From contig NZ_CAMXYY010000023.1 in assembly GCF_947253395.1 (NCBI RefSeq), positions 1 through 19,583 on the forward strand: 19,583 nt of DNA, in the 5' to 3' direction. Source of the DNA: an uncultured Olegusella sp. Lineage in GTDB: Bacteria; Actinomycetota; Coriobacteriia; Coriobacteriales; Atopobiaceae. The notes under the pieces were generated by a model. The model had not been told where the DNA came from and searched no databases. It worked only from the letters and a program-made list of their open reading frames with translations. A program made the position numbers and the translations under genes. Below, in pieces: positions 6,542-14,440 of the stretch (the first letter of the stretch is position 1; each line of letters begins with the position of its first letter).

Positions 6542-8161
6542 ATGTCAGAACGTCCCATCAAAAGGGCGCTTGTATCAGTAACCGATAAAACGGACGTGGT
6601 TGAGTTTGTCAAAACGCTCGCTGACGAGTTTGGCGTTGAGGTCATCTCTACGGGAGGTACTGCAAAAGCGCTGGTGGATGGTGGTGTAAAGGTTACCGCT
6701 ATCGATGACTATACGGGCTTTCCCGAGATGATGGGAGGTCGTGTCAAAACACTGCATCCACGTGTTCATGGCGGCCTGCTCTGCCGCCGAGACGATGAGC
6801 AACACATGGCAGATGCCAAAGCCAATGGCATCGAAATGATTGATATGGTTGTCGTTAATCTCTATGAGTTTGAGAAAACCGTTGCCAAGCCCGATGTTAC
6901 CTTTGCAGACGCCATCGAACACATTGATATTGGTGGCCCTTCCATGCTGCGTTCTGCCGCAAAAAATAATGACTTTGTGACTGTTGTATCTGATCCTGCT
7001 GATTACGATCGAATTCTTGATGAGATGCGTGCAAATAATGGCGTGACTACCCTTGAGACCCGCCGTCAACTGGCTCTCAAAGTCTTTCAGACGACCTCAC
7101 GTTACGACAGCGCTATAGCAGAATATCTCGCAAGCCAAGTATCGAACGACAACAAAGTTGCAAGTTTTGATAGCTCAATTGAGTTTGATTTCCCGCAGAC
7201 ATTGACGGTGACCGCCACCAAACAACAAAACCTGCGTTATGGCGAGAACCCCCAGCAGTCTGCAGCGGTTTATCATCTGCCTGACGCCCCGGCTCACTCC
7301 CTTGGTATGGCTCGTCAGATTCAGGGCAAGGAGCTGAGCTACAACAACTTTTTGGATACTGATGCTGCCTGGGCTGCTGTGCGTGAGTTTGAGGAGCCTG
7401 CTGTTATCATTCTCAAGCACCAAAACCCCTGCGGATCTGCTGTAGCAGCTGACGTAACGGCGGCTTACGATCGTGCCTTTGCCTGCGATCCTAAGAGCGC
7501 TTTTGGCGGTATTATTGCGGTCAATCGCGAGGTCCCCCTATCGTTAGTTGAGCATTTTGCCGACGTGAACAAGCAGTTCGTTGAGGTGTTGATTGCTCCT
7601 AGCTATAGCCCCGAAGCCCTTGAGCGTCTGTCCAAACGCAAAAACCTCCGTGTGCTTGAGACGGGTGGTGTTGATGCGGGCGTCTCTCTGGAGATGCGTA
7701 CAATTGACGGTGCTTTGCTTGTCCAAGAAACTGACCGTGTTGATGAGGATCCTGCGACTTTCGAGGTGCCTACCAAACGCAAGCCGACTGACGCCGAGTG
7801 GGAAGATTTGCTCTTTGCTTGGAAGGTTTGCAAGACCGTTAAGTCCAACGCGATTCTTGTTGCCAAAGATCGTGCGGGTATTGGTATGGGACCAGGTCAG
7901 CCCAACCGCTCTGATTCGGCGCTGATGGCTTGTGAGCGCGCTGAGGCAGCTTGTAAGCGCATGGGTGTTGCTCCTGAAAATCTCGTGGCTGCGTCTGATG
8001 CGTTCTTCCCCTTTAGAGATAGTGTCGATTTGCTCGCTCAGCATGGGGTGACGGCGATTATTCAGCCAGGCGGCTCCATTCGTGACGATGAATCCATCGC
8101 TGCTTGTGATGAATATGGCATCACGATGGTCTTTACGGGCAGGCGCCACTTTAGGCACTAA
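6542..8161 (+). CDS. purH: Bifunctional AICAR transformylase / IMP cyclohydrolase
   Basis: Carries out the last two steps of de novo purine synthesis: formylation of AICAR with 10-formyl-THF, then ring closure to IMP, in the cytoplasm. At 539 residues it is full length. The N-terminal MGS-like cyclohydrolase domain (about 1-150) shows ISTGGTAKAL, MMGGRVKTLHPRVHGG and MVVVNLYEFE. The transformylase domain shows NLRYGENPQQ, QGKELSYNNFLD, the catalytic Lys292-His293 pair in ILKHQNPCG, SAFGGIIAVNR, GMGPGQPNRSD, and the C-terminal ASDAFFPFRDS and QPGGSIRD blocks. All key motifs are intact. It stands alone between an intergenic gap and a strong terminator, with no other pur gene beside it. Confidence 0.97.
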   Translation: MSERPIKRALVSVTDKTDVVEFVKTLADEFGVEVISTGGTAKALVDGGVKVTAIDDYTGFPEMMGGRVKTLHPRVHGGLLCRRDDEQHMADAKANGIEMIDMVVVNLYEFEKTVAKPDVTFADAIEHIDIGGPSMLRSAAKNNDFVTVVSDPADYDRILDEMRANNGVTTLETRRQLALKVFQTTSRYDSAIAEYLASQVSNDNKVASFDSSIEFDFPQTLTVTATKQQNLRYGENPQQSAAVYHLPDAPAHSLGMARQIQGKELSYNNFLDTDAAWAAVREFEEPAVIILKHQNPCGSAVAADVTAAYDRAFACDPKSAFGGIIAVNREVPLSLVEHFADVNKQFVEVLIAPSYSPEALERLSKRKNLRVLETGGVDAGVSLEMRTIDGALLVQETDRVDEDPATFEVPTKRKPTDAEWEDLLFAWKVCKTVKSNAILVAKDRAGIGMGPGQPNRSDSALMACERAEAACKRMGVAPENLVAASDAFFPFRDSVDLLAQHGVTAIIQPGGSIRDDESIAACDEYGITMVFTGRRHFRH

Positions 8162-8179
8162 GTTTTACCAAGAAACGCG

Positions 8180-8212
8180 GGGCGGAGCTATGATGTGTGG
8201 CTCCGCCCTTTT
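8180..8212 (+). terminator. Rho-independent terminator of purH
   Basis: A 9-bp stem (GGGCGGAGC at 8180-8188, GCTCCGCCC at 8200-8208) with an 11-nt loop, followed by TTTT (8209-8212), 18 nt beyond the purH stop. Confidence 0.9.
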
Positions 8213-8220
8213 GCATGACA

Positions 8221-8325
8221 AGAAATACGTTGCAAGAGACACTAGCTTAGATGCGAGAAATACGCTGCAAGAGACACTAGCTTAGATGCGAGATATATTA
8301 CAAAAGGCACTGCTTGAGATATAGG
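8221..8325 (+). repeat. 35-bp tandem repeat, two near-identical copies plus one degenerate
   Basis: Unit 1 (8221-8255) and unit 2 (8256-8290) differ at one base out of 35. Unit 3 (8291-8325) keeps the phase and a recognisable core (CAA.A.GCACT.GCTT.AGAT) but is diverged. The array starts just after the purH terminator and ends at the ribosome site of the next gene, so it occupies nearly the whole leader/promoter region of the gene at 8334. Confidence 0.85.
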
Positions 8326-8333
8326 AGCTGAAT

Positions 8334-8942
8334 ATGACGTTTGAGCTGGAAACACCCTCACTGATTTGCCGTTGGCGCTTGGCAAATGGAGGTCTGCCAC
8401 TCGAAAATCGCCATCTACGCGCCTTTTCCCAACGCGGTGTTGACCCCGCTTTGGTTTCCTGGGCAAAGCAACACCTTGAATGGACCCTAGCTGATGGGGC
8501 TGCCGCCAATCCCGACGGGGTGCTCATGGTGGTAGTTGACGAAGAAGGTCAGGCTGCAATGAGTGTGGGGCCCTACAAAGCCTTGGGTGATACCAGCACT
8601 AATGCCTTGCTCCAGCGTGCGATGCAGGCTCAGACAGAAGCTTCACGTACAGCTGTTGCGCCTGAGACTCTCTGGGTGGTAACAGCAGGACAGATTACCT
8701 CCTATCTTGATCCAGCCGAGAAGCTTGCGGGCGCCACCTCTTTGGTAAGCGATCTTATGGCGGCTCACCACCTGCAGTTTACGTATGAAGCGCAAATTGC
8801 TGATGCCCAAACCCTTACCACAGCTGACGAAGTGTTTTTGGTGTCCGACGAGCACGGCGTTGTGGCCGCTGCGGGAAAACTCGGCAACTGTGCCAAGCAA
8901 ATGGCGGCAGACTATCAAAAACTGCTCGCAAGCTTTAGTTAA
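8334..8942 (+). CDS. Uncharacterised protein, weakly like fold-type IV PLP enzymes
   Basis: 202 residues; not confidently assigned. There is no signal peptide or membrane span, so it is probably cytoplasmic. The C-terminal segment (about 150-185) TTADEVFLVSDEHGVVAA resembles the late AdEvFlT...G(i)xPV segment of class IV aminotransferases (BCAT, PabC), and the N-terminal LENRHLRAF could correspond to their 'HL.RL' helix. However, the central catalytic Lys and E-x-S-N-x-F region cannot be identified and the protein is about 80 residues shorter than active members. It could be a degenerate, non-catalytic relative or simply unrelated. AGGAG lies 6 nt ahead of the ATG. It follows purH in the same direction, separated by a terminator and tandem repeats, so it must have its own promoter. 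Confidence 0.75.
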   Translation: MTFELETPSLICRWRLANGGLPLENRHLRAFSQRGVDPALVSWAKQHLEWTLADGAAANPDGVLMVVVDEEGQAAMSVGPYKALGDTSTNALLQRAMQAQTEASRTAVAPETLWVVTAGQITSYLDPAEKLAGATSLVSDLMAAHHLQFTYEAQIADAQTLTTADEVFLVSDEHGVVAAAGKLGNCAKQMAADYQKLLASFS

Positions 8943-9114
8943 CTTTTTTCGCGATTCAGATTTCCTTCGCAAAGGCTGCATATTGTTTGAGCTGATTTTA
9001 TCTGGGGGGCAAGCAGACACGCTGGGAATATTTTAATTCCTACTAAATATAGGGCATTTAACAGGCAAAATATTCTCATATAAAGCGCAGTTTAGACTTT
9101 AGCTGAGGTGCAAA

Positions 9115-9159
9115 ATGGTTTATTACATTATTATGTATATATGCAGCGCACATATATAG
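9115..9159 (+). CDS. Possible 14-aa leader peptide ahead of nifJ
   Basis: ATG at 9115 is preceded by GAGGTG at 9105-9110 and opens a frame MVYYIIMYICSAHI ending at TAG (9157-9159). The peptide is hydrophobic and tyrosine/isoleucine-rich. Its last eight codons coincide with the 9136-9158 hairpin, the geometry of a translated regulatory leader. Chance is a serious alternative for an ORF this short. Confidence 0.2.
   Translation: MVYYIIMYICSAHI
9136..9158 (+). promoter_or_regulatory. 8-bp inverted repeat in the nifJ leader
   Basis: TATATATG (9136-9143) and CATATATA (9151-9158) are perfect complements around CAGCGCA. No T-tract follows, so it is an operator or leader hairpin rather than a terminator. 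Confidence 0.4.
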
Positions 9160-9185
9160 TGCAGGCAACTCAGGCATGTAAGAGT

Positions 9186-9197
9186 AGAAGCGCTTCT
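9186..9197 (+). promoter_or_regulatory. 12-bp perfect palindrome
   Basis: AGAAGCGCTTCT is a perfect palindrome 104 nt before the nifJ start, sized like a dimeric regulator half-site pair. The regulator is unknown. Confidence 0.35.
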
Positions 9198-9217
9198 TGT
9201 GCGTTCTGCATATTTAG

Positions 9218-9241
9218 ACACTACGACGGATGCCGTAGTGT
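9218..9241 (+). promoter_or_regulatory. Hairpin in the nifJ 5' region
   Basis: ACACTACG (9218-9225) pairs with CGTAGTGT (9234-9241) over 8 bp around an 8-nt loop, 60 nt upstream of the nifJ start. It is followed by ATGGGGGATT rather than a T-tract, so it is more likely a 5' UTR stabiliser or operator than an attenuator. Confidence 0.4.
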
Positions 9242-9286
9242 ATGGGGGATTAGGCCGGGCGAATAAAAGTTCGTTCGGATAGTACT

Positions 9287-9296
9287 AGGAGAGGAG
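9287..9296 (+). promoter_or_regulatory. Double Shine-Dalgarno for nifJ
   Basis: AGGAGAGGAG offers two overlapping-register ribosome sites (AGGAG ending at 9291 and GGAG ending at 9296) 9 and 4 nt from the ATG at 9301, fitting a very highly translated gene. Confidence 0.7.
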
Positions 9297-9300
9297 TACC

Positions 9301-12300
9301 ATGGCTCGATCTTTTAAGTCTATGGACGGTAATGAGGCGGCGGCGTGGGCGTCGTATGCCTTTACGGAGGTAGCGGGCATCTACCCGATTACTCCGTCTA
9401 GCCCCATGGCCGACCATGTTGACCAGTGGGCAGCACAGGGTCTCAAAAACATCTTTGGCTCCCCAGTCAAGGTTATCGAGATGCAATCTGAGTCCGGCGC
9501 TTCTGGCACCGTTCACGGTTCTTTGGGCACCGGCGCACTGACGACTACCTATACGGCATCGCAGGGCCTGTTGCTGATGCTTCCAAACATGTACAAGATT
9601 GCTGCCGAACGTCTGCCGAGCGTTTTCCATGTTTCTGCTCGTCAGGTTGCAACGCATGCCCTGAACATCTTTGGTGATCATTCGGACGTTATGTCTGCAC
9701 GTCAGACTGGCTTTGCTATGCTCGCCGAGAGTAATGTCCAGCAGGTCATGGACCTTGCTCCTGTGGCTCACCTTGCAGCCATCAAGGGCGGTCTGCCATT
9801 CTTAAACTTCTTTGACGGCTTCCGTACCAGTCATGAGATTCAGAAGGTTGCTACTTGGGACTTTTCTGAGCTTGCGGATATGGTAGATATGGACGCTGTT
9901 CAGGCTTTCCGCGATCATGCGCTGAACCCCGAGCACCCCACCGCACGTGGTAGTCACGAGAATGGCGATATCTACTTCCAGCATCGCGAGGCTATTAACG
10001 GTGCATATGATGCACTGCCTGCTATCGTCGAAGACTATATGAAGCAGATCAACGCTAAGCTCGGCACTGACTACGGTCTATTTAATTACTACGGTGCCGA
10101 GGATGCTGACCGTGTTGTCATCTGCATGGCCTCTTTCTGCGACACGCTCAAGGAAGTCATCGATTATCTCAATGCGCACGGCGAGAAAGTTGGCTTGGTT
10201 GAGGTTCATCTCTTCCGCCCCTTCTCCATCAGCCACTTCACCAGCGTTCTTCCCAAGACAGTCAAAAAGATTGCTGTTCTTGACCGTACCAAGGAGCCTG
10301 GCTCTATTGGTGAGCCTCTTTATGAGGATGTTGTTACCGCTTTATATGAGGCTGGCATGGCTAACCTCACTGTTGTTGGCGGTCGCTATGGCCTTGGCTC
10401 CAAGGATGAGCCTCCTGCGGCAGCCTTCTCCGTCTTTGAAGAGCTCAAGAAGGATCAGCCTGCTCGTGAGTTCACCATTGGCATCGTTGACGATGTCACC
10501 AATCTATCTCTTCCCATGGATCCCCACGCTCCTAATACCTCGGCAAAAGGTACTATCGAGTGCAAGTTCTGGGGCCTTGGCGGCGACGGTACTGTTGGTG
10601 CAAACAAGAACTCCATCAAGATTATTGGTGACCACACCGATAAATATGTTCAGGCTTACTTCCAGTATGACTCCAAGAAGACCGGCGGCGTTACCCTCAG
10701 CCACCTGCGCTTTGGTGACAACCCCATCCGTTCGCCCTACTACGTTACCAAGGCGGACTTTGTCGCTTGCCACAATCCCAGCTATATTGATAAGGGCTTC
10801 AAGATGGTCCAGGACGTCAAGCCTGGCGGTATCTTCCTGATTAACTCTCAGTGGGCTCCCGAAGATTTGGGCAAGCACCTTGATGCAGCAGCAAAGCGCT
10901 ACATTGCTGAGAACAACATTCAGGTTTATTTGATTGACGCTATCGACCTTGCCGAGAAGGTTGGCATGGGCAAGCGCACCAACACGACGCTGCAATCCGC
11001 CTTCTTTGCACTGGCCAAGGTTCTTCCCGCCGAGGAAGCCCTCCAGTATATGAAGGATGCGGCTACAAAGTCTTACTCCAAGAAGGGCCAGGCTATCGTT
11101 GAGTCCAACCACAAGGCAATTGATGCTGGCGCTACCGCCTTTGTGAAGTTTAATGTTCCTGCAGATTGGGCCAACGCTACCGATGACGCGCCTGAGGCTC
11201 AGCTGACTGGTCGTGACGCAATCGTCGCTCAGGTCAAGGCTATTACTACGCCAGTTAACCTCATGGATGGTGACAGCCTGCCTGTTTCTGCATTTATGCC
11301 CTACGCAGATGGTACGTGGCAAACTGGTGCTTCTCAGTACGAGAAGCGTGGCACAGCAGTTATCGTGCCTCACTGGGACGAGACCAAGTGCATCCAGTGC
11401 AACCAGTGCGGCTTTGTATGCCCTCATGCAACCATTCGTCCGTTTGCGCTTAACGCCGAAGAAGTTGCAGCTGCACCCGAGACCATGCGTATGGTTGACG
11501 CCAAGGGCAAGGGTATGGATGGCTTGAAGTTTGCCATCACCGTGTCTCCGCTTGACTGCATGGGCTGCACCAACTGCGCTAAGATTTGCCCGGTTGATGC
11601 TCTTACGATGGTGCCACAGGCTGACGAGGCTGTTGAGCAGGCAAGCTTTGACTACGGTGTGGCACATGTTGCTGAGAAGCCCGAGCTCTTTGCAGACAAT
11701 GTAAAGGGTAGCCAGTTCCACAGGCCTCTCCTTGAGTTCTCTGGTTCTTGCGCAGGCTGTGCTGAGACTGCTTACGCACGCCTTATTACCCAGCTCTACG
11801 GCGACCATATGTTTATCTCTAACGCTACTGGCTGCTCTTCCATTTGGGGCAACCCCGGCGGCGTGTCTCCGTATACCGTCAATGGTCAGGGTCATGGTCC
11901 TGCTTGGAATAACTCCTTGTTTGAGGACAATGCAGAGCACGGCCTGGGTATGTATCTCGGCTATCAGGCAATCCAGCAGGAGCTTGTAAGCGATGCCGAG
12001 GCAATTATTGCTTCTGATGCTTCCGAAGGTCTCAAGGCAGCGGCTCAGCTCTGGCTAGATAGCCGTGGCGATTATGAGACCAGCAGGTCTGCTGCTCGCG
12101 AGCTGCTTGCCTTGCTTGAAGATGTGGATACCCCCGAGGCAAAGCGCATTATTGCCAACAAGCAGTACCTCACCAAGAAGAGCTTCTGGATCTTTGGTGG
12201 CGACGGCTGGGCCTATGACATTGGCTTTGGTGGCTTGGATCACGTTCTTGCTTCTGGCAACAACGTTAACGTCTTCGTCTTTGATACCGAGATTTACTCC

Positions 12301-12834
12301 AACACGGGTGGTCAGATTTCCAAGGCCTCTAACTTGGGTCAGCTTGGTCAGTTTGCCGCAGCAGGCAAGGAGGTCAAGAAGAAGAGCTTGGCTGAGATTG
12401 AGATGACCTATGGCTATGTCTATGTTGCACAGGTTGCCATGAGCGCCAACCCCATGCAGCTTCTCAAGGTTCTCAAAGAGGCCGAGGCCTATGATGGCCC
12501 ATCCCTTATCATCGGCTACTGCCCATGCGAGCTCCACTCCATCAAGAAGGGTGGTATGCAGCACTGCCAGGAGGAGATGAAGCGCGCGGTCGAGTGTGGT
12601 TACTGGAACCTCTTCCGTTACAACCCCTCAGCTCCCGAGGGCAAGAAGTTCTCTCTTGACTCCAAGGCTCCTAAGGGTGGTTATCAGGAGTTCCTGCAGA
12701 ATGAGGCTCGCTATGCAGGTCTGATGCGTTCGTTCCCCGAGCGCGCTGAAGAGCTCTTTGAGGACAACGAGAAGGCGGCCATGGCTCGCTATGATCACCT
12801 GCTCAAGCTCAAGGAGGTCTACTCCGAGGTGTAA
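9301..12834 (+). CDS. nifJ: Pyruvate:ferredoxin (flavodoxin) oxidoreductase, single-chain
   Basis: Oxidises pyruvate with CoA to acetyl-CoA and CO2, passing electrons to ferredoxin or flavodoxin; in an anaerobe this is the main route from glycolysis to acetate and ATP. The 1177-residue length matches the homodimeric fused enzyme. Domain order: N-terminal pyrimidine-binding/CoA domains with YPITPSSPMADHVDQW, the gamma domain (about 400-600), a two-cluster ferredoxin domain with C697-x2-C700-x2-C703-x3-C707 and C753-x2-C756-x2-C759-x3-C763, then the TPP domain with C817 and C820, GDGWAYDIGFGG (about 967-978) and SNTGGQ. C1074, in CPCELHS, is the likely fourth ligand of the TPP-proximal [4Fe-4S] cluster. 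All ligands are present. Strong codon bias, a double ribosome site and a strong terminator point to high, monocistronic expression. Confidence 0.98.
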   Translation: MARSFKSMDGNEAAAWASYAFTEVAGIYPITPSSPMADHVDQWAAQGLKNIFGSPVKVIEMQSESGASGTVHGSLGTGALTTTYTASQGLLLMLPNMYKIAAERLPSVFHVSARQVATHALNIFGDHSDVMSARQTGFAMLAESNVQQVMDLAPVAHLAAIKGGLPFLNFFDGFRTSHEIQKVATWDFSELADMVDMDAVQAFRDHALNPEHPTARGSHENGDIYFQHREAINGAYDALPAIVEDYMKQINAKLGTDYGLFNYYGAEDADRVVICMASFCDTLKEVIDYLNAHGEKVGLVEVHLFRPFSISHFTSVLPKTVKKIAVLDRTKEPGSIGEPLYEDVVTALYEAGMANLTVVGGRYGLGSKDEPPAAAFSVFEELKKDQPAREFTIGIVDDVTNLSLPMDPHAPNTSAKGTIECKFWGLGGDGTVGANKNSIKIIGDHTDKYVQAYFQYDSKKTGGVTLSHLRFGDNPIRSPYYVTKADFVACHNPSYIDKGFKMVQDVKPGGIFLINSQWAPEDLGKHLDAAAKRYIAENNIQVYLIDAIDLAEKVGMGKRTNTTLQSAFFALAKVLPAEEALQYMKDAATKSYSKKGQAIVESNHKAIDAGATAFVKFNVPADWANATDDAPEAQLTGRDAIVAQVKAITTPVNLMDGDSLPVSAFMPYADGTWQTGASQYEKRGTAVIVPHWDETKCIQCNQCGFVCPHATIRPFALNAEEVAAAPETMRMVDAKGKGMDGLKFAITVSPLDCMGCTNCAKICPVDALTMVPQADEAVEQASFDYGVAHVAEKPELFADNVKGSQFHRPLLEFSGSCAGCAETAYARLITQLYGDHMFISNATGCSSIWGNPGGVSPYTVNGQGHGPAWNNSLFEDNAEHGLGMYLGYQAIQQELVSDAEAIIASDASEGLKAAAQLWLDSRGDYETSRSAARELLALLEDVDTPEAKRIIANKQYLTKKSFWIFGGDGWAYDIGFGGLDHVLASGNNVNVFVFDTEIYSNTGGQISKASNLGQLGQFAAAGKEVKKKSLAEIEMTYGYVYVAQVAMSANPMQLLKVLKEAEAYDGPSLIIGYCPCELHSIKKGGMQHCQEEMKRAVECGYWNLFRYNPSAPEGKKFSLDSKAPKGGYQEFLQNEARYAGLMRSFPERAEELFEDNEKAAMARYDHLLKLKEVYSEV

Positions 12835-12862
12835 AACTTCGCTGTAGCATCAGCTACGTTTG

Positions 12863-12893
12863 AGAGCCCCTCCCACCTGGAGGGGCTCTTTTT
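12863..12893 (+). terminator. Rho-independent terminator of nifJ
   Basis: An 11-bp perfect stem (AGAGCCCCTCC at 12863-12873, GGAGGGGCTCT at 12879-12889) with a CACCT loop runs into TTTTT (12889-12893). A smaller GTAGC/GCTAC hairpin (12844-12857) precedes it. Confidence 0.95.
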
Positions 12894-13009
12894 ACCTCGC
12901 TTATATGATTTGGCATATGCTGCGTTATGGTGCTGGGAGCTGTCGTGGGACGGCAGGAGACTTCAGTAGTGTGTGCAGAATTGCTCGTATATACTCTACC
13001 TACCGATTA

Positions 13010-13046
13010 ACGGGTTCTGTGGATATATAACATGCAAATAACCCGT
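13010..13046 (+). promoter_or_regulatory. Inverted repeat ahead of the transporter gene
   Basis: ACGGGTT (13010-13016) and AACCCGT (13040-13046) are perfect complements separated by 23 nt that include the A+T-rich TATAAC (13026-13031), a possible -10. The arrangement could be a looping operator around the promoter, but no good -35 is seen. Confidence 0.35.
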
Positions 13047-13083
13047 ACTATGAAAATGGTGTCGGTAATTGGAGAGGGGAACC

Positions 13084-14325
13084 ATGGCAGGTTTTTTGAA
13101 CTTTAAATTTACGCGTGAAGAGCGTAACTGGGTCGGCTATGACGTGGGTAACTCGGCGCTCGTCATGCTTAATACCTCCGTTGTGCCCATCTACTTCAAT
13201 AGCCTCCTCAAGGGTGGGGACTCCGATCGTCTCGTAGTGCTTTGGGGTCTGGCCCAAACCATTGCTTCGTTGGTAGTAGCTATCCTGATGCCTCTGCTTG
13301 GCTCTCTTGCCGATCGCCGTGATATGAAAATTAAGTTTTTCTTGGGTTTCTTCCTCACGGGTTTAGTGGGCTGTCTTGCCCTTGCGGTGCCCATGGGAGC
13401 AACACCATTCCTTGTGGTGTTTGTCATTTGTACCATTGGATTGAATTCATCTATGACTTTTTATGATGCAATGCTCACGGACGTTACCACTGACGAGCGC
13501 ATGGATAATGTCAGCTCTGCAGGGTTTGCTTGGGGCTATATCGGTTCTTGTGTGCCTTTCATTCTGTCACTGGTTTTAATTTTTGCTGGACCACGTACAG
13601 GTTTGGTTGATGCGGCGACAGCTACTCGTCTGAGCTTTGTTATTACAGCTGCTTGGTGGCTGGCCTTTACCATTCCTTTAGTTAAGAGCTACAAACAGAT
13701 CCACTGGCGTGAGGCGCGCGAGACAGGTTTGGCAGCAACGTTTTATGAGCTTGGTGTCACCATGCGTGAGATTGGGCAAAACAAAATTGTTCTTACCTAT
13801 ATGCTGGCATTTTTCTTTTATATTGACGGCGTACATACGGTTATTGCCATGGCTACAAGCTATGGCACAGCACTTGGCATCGACTCAACGCAGCTGGTAC
13901 TCGCTCTGCTCATCACTCAATTTGTTGCTTTTCCCTCGGCAATTGCCTATGGCATGCTAGCAGGTAAGTATGGCACGCTCAAAATGATCCGCATTGCTGT
14001 CTTGGCGTACTGCGGCATTGTGCTTTTTGCGGCATTCTTCCTCAAGACCGCTTTTGAGTTCTGGATTCTCGCAATTACGGTCGGTCTTTTTCAGGGCGGC
14101 GTGCAAGCCTTGTCACGCAGCTACTTTGGCAAGATCATCCCCAAGAAGAAATCCAACGAGTATTATGGCTTTTTCGATATCTTTGGCCGCTACGCAAGCG
14201 TTATGGGTACCGCTATTGTTGCTGGTGTGACTGCTGCAACAGGCAGTTCATCCATTGGTGTGCTCTCGATTGGTTTGCTGTTGGTGGTGGGATGGCTCAT
14301 GCTCAGAAAGCTTCCCAACGAGTAA
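13084..14325 (+). CDS. MFS transporter, UMF1/Atg22-like family
   Basis: A 413-residue integral membrane protein with about twelve hydrophobic segments, as expected for the major facilitator superfamily. The N-terminal NWVGYDVGNSAL followed by a first span resembles the W-x-x-YD-x-xNSA signature of the UMF1/Atg22-like group. A loop with LGSLADRRDMKIKFF between spans 2 and 3 fits the MFS motif A position, and a related FGRYASVMGTAIVAG region occurs near the C-terminus. The substrate is unknown; Atg22 exports amino acids from yeast vacuoles but bacterial members are uncharacterised. The start at 13084 is chosen because GGAGAGGGG (13071-13079) lies 4 nt upstream. An upstream in-frame TTG at 13069 would put its own codons in that ribosome site. 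Nothing suggests an operon with nifJ. Confidence 0.85.
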   Translation: MAGFLNFKFTREERNWVGYDVGNSALVMLNTSVVPIYFNSLLKGGDSDRLVVLWGLAQTIASLVVAILMPLLGSLADRRDMKIKFFLGFFLTGLVGCLALAVPMGATPFLVVFVICTIGLNSSMTFYDAMLTDVTTDERMDNVSSAGFAWGYIGSCVPFILSLVLIFAGPRTGLVDAATATRLSFVITAAWWLAFTIPLVKSYKQIHWREARETGLAATFYELGVTMREIGQNKIVLTYMLAFFFYIDGVHTVIAMATSYGTALGIDSTQLVLALLITQFVAFPSAIAYGMLAGKYGTLKMIRIAVLAYCGIVLFAAFFLKTAFEFWILAITVGLFQGGVQALSRSYFGKIIPKKKSNEYYGFFDIFGRYASVMGTAIVAGVTAATGSSSIGVLSIGLLLVVGWLMLRKLPNE

Positions 14326-14328
14326 GGA

Positions 14329-14344
14329 CTCATAGGCCTATGAG
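14329..14344. repeat. 16-bp perfect palindrome after the transporter gene
   Basis: CTCATAGGCCTATGAG begins 3 nt after the stop of the transporter gene. It is followed by GAGG/CCTC (about 14343-14355) and no T-run, so it is at best a weak terminator. It could be a regulator site for the glycosyltransferase operon. Confidence 0.5.
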
Positions 14345-14379
14345 AGGCGCAACCTCAGCTTTGTGTCGTGCGTAAGAGG

Positions 14380-14415
14380 CGATTCATACTCTAGAATAGG
14401 AGTAGTGATGAATCG
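14380..14415 (+). promoter_or_regulatory. Stem-loop in the glycosyltransferase leader
   Basis: CGATTCAT (14380-14387) pairs with ATGAATCG (14408-14415), and inside it TACTC (14387-14391) can alternatively pair with GAGTA (14400-14404). It ends about 12 nt before the AGAGG ribosome site of the TTG-started gene, so it could affect initiation. Confidence 0.4.
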
Positions 14416-14440
14416 TACGACTGAACAGAGGTTGTAGTCC

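Larger units (their letters stand above)
8943..9300. other. Long structured leader/intergenic region upstream of nifJ
   Basis: 358 bp without a clear gene. It contains a possible 14-codon leader ORF (9115-9159), a hairpin at 9136-9158, a perfect 12-bp palindrome AGAAGCGCTTCT (9186-9197) and an 8-bp stem hairpin (9218-9241). No confident -35/-10 pair was found. The region ends in a double Shine-Dalgarno. Confidence 0.5.

Noticed and set aside
7544..8158. 204-codon minus-strand frame inside purH
   Set aside because: It is antisense to the conserved transformylase domain and has no recognisable product.
10094..10840. 248-codon plus-strand frame overlapping nifJ
   Set aside because: Its low-complexity Leu/Ser/Arg-rich translation is a frame-shifted reading of nifJ with no domain and no ribosome site.
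10504..11940. 478-codon open frame on the minus strand inside nifJ
   Set aside because: It is antisense to conserved ferredoxin-type and TPP-binding motifs. Strong codon bias in nifJ leaves the opposite strand open by chance, and no domain is recognisable.
12981..13031. Standard promoter ahead of the MFS transporter
   Set aside because: TATACT and TATAAC look like -10 elements, but neither has an acceptable -35 at 16-18 nt.
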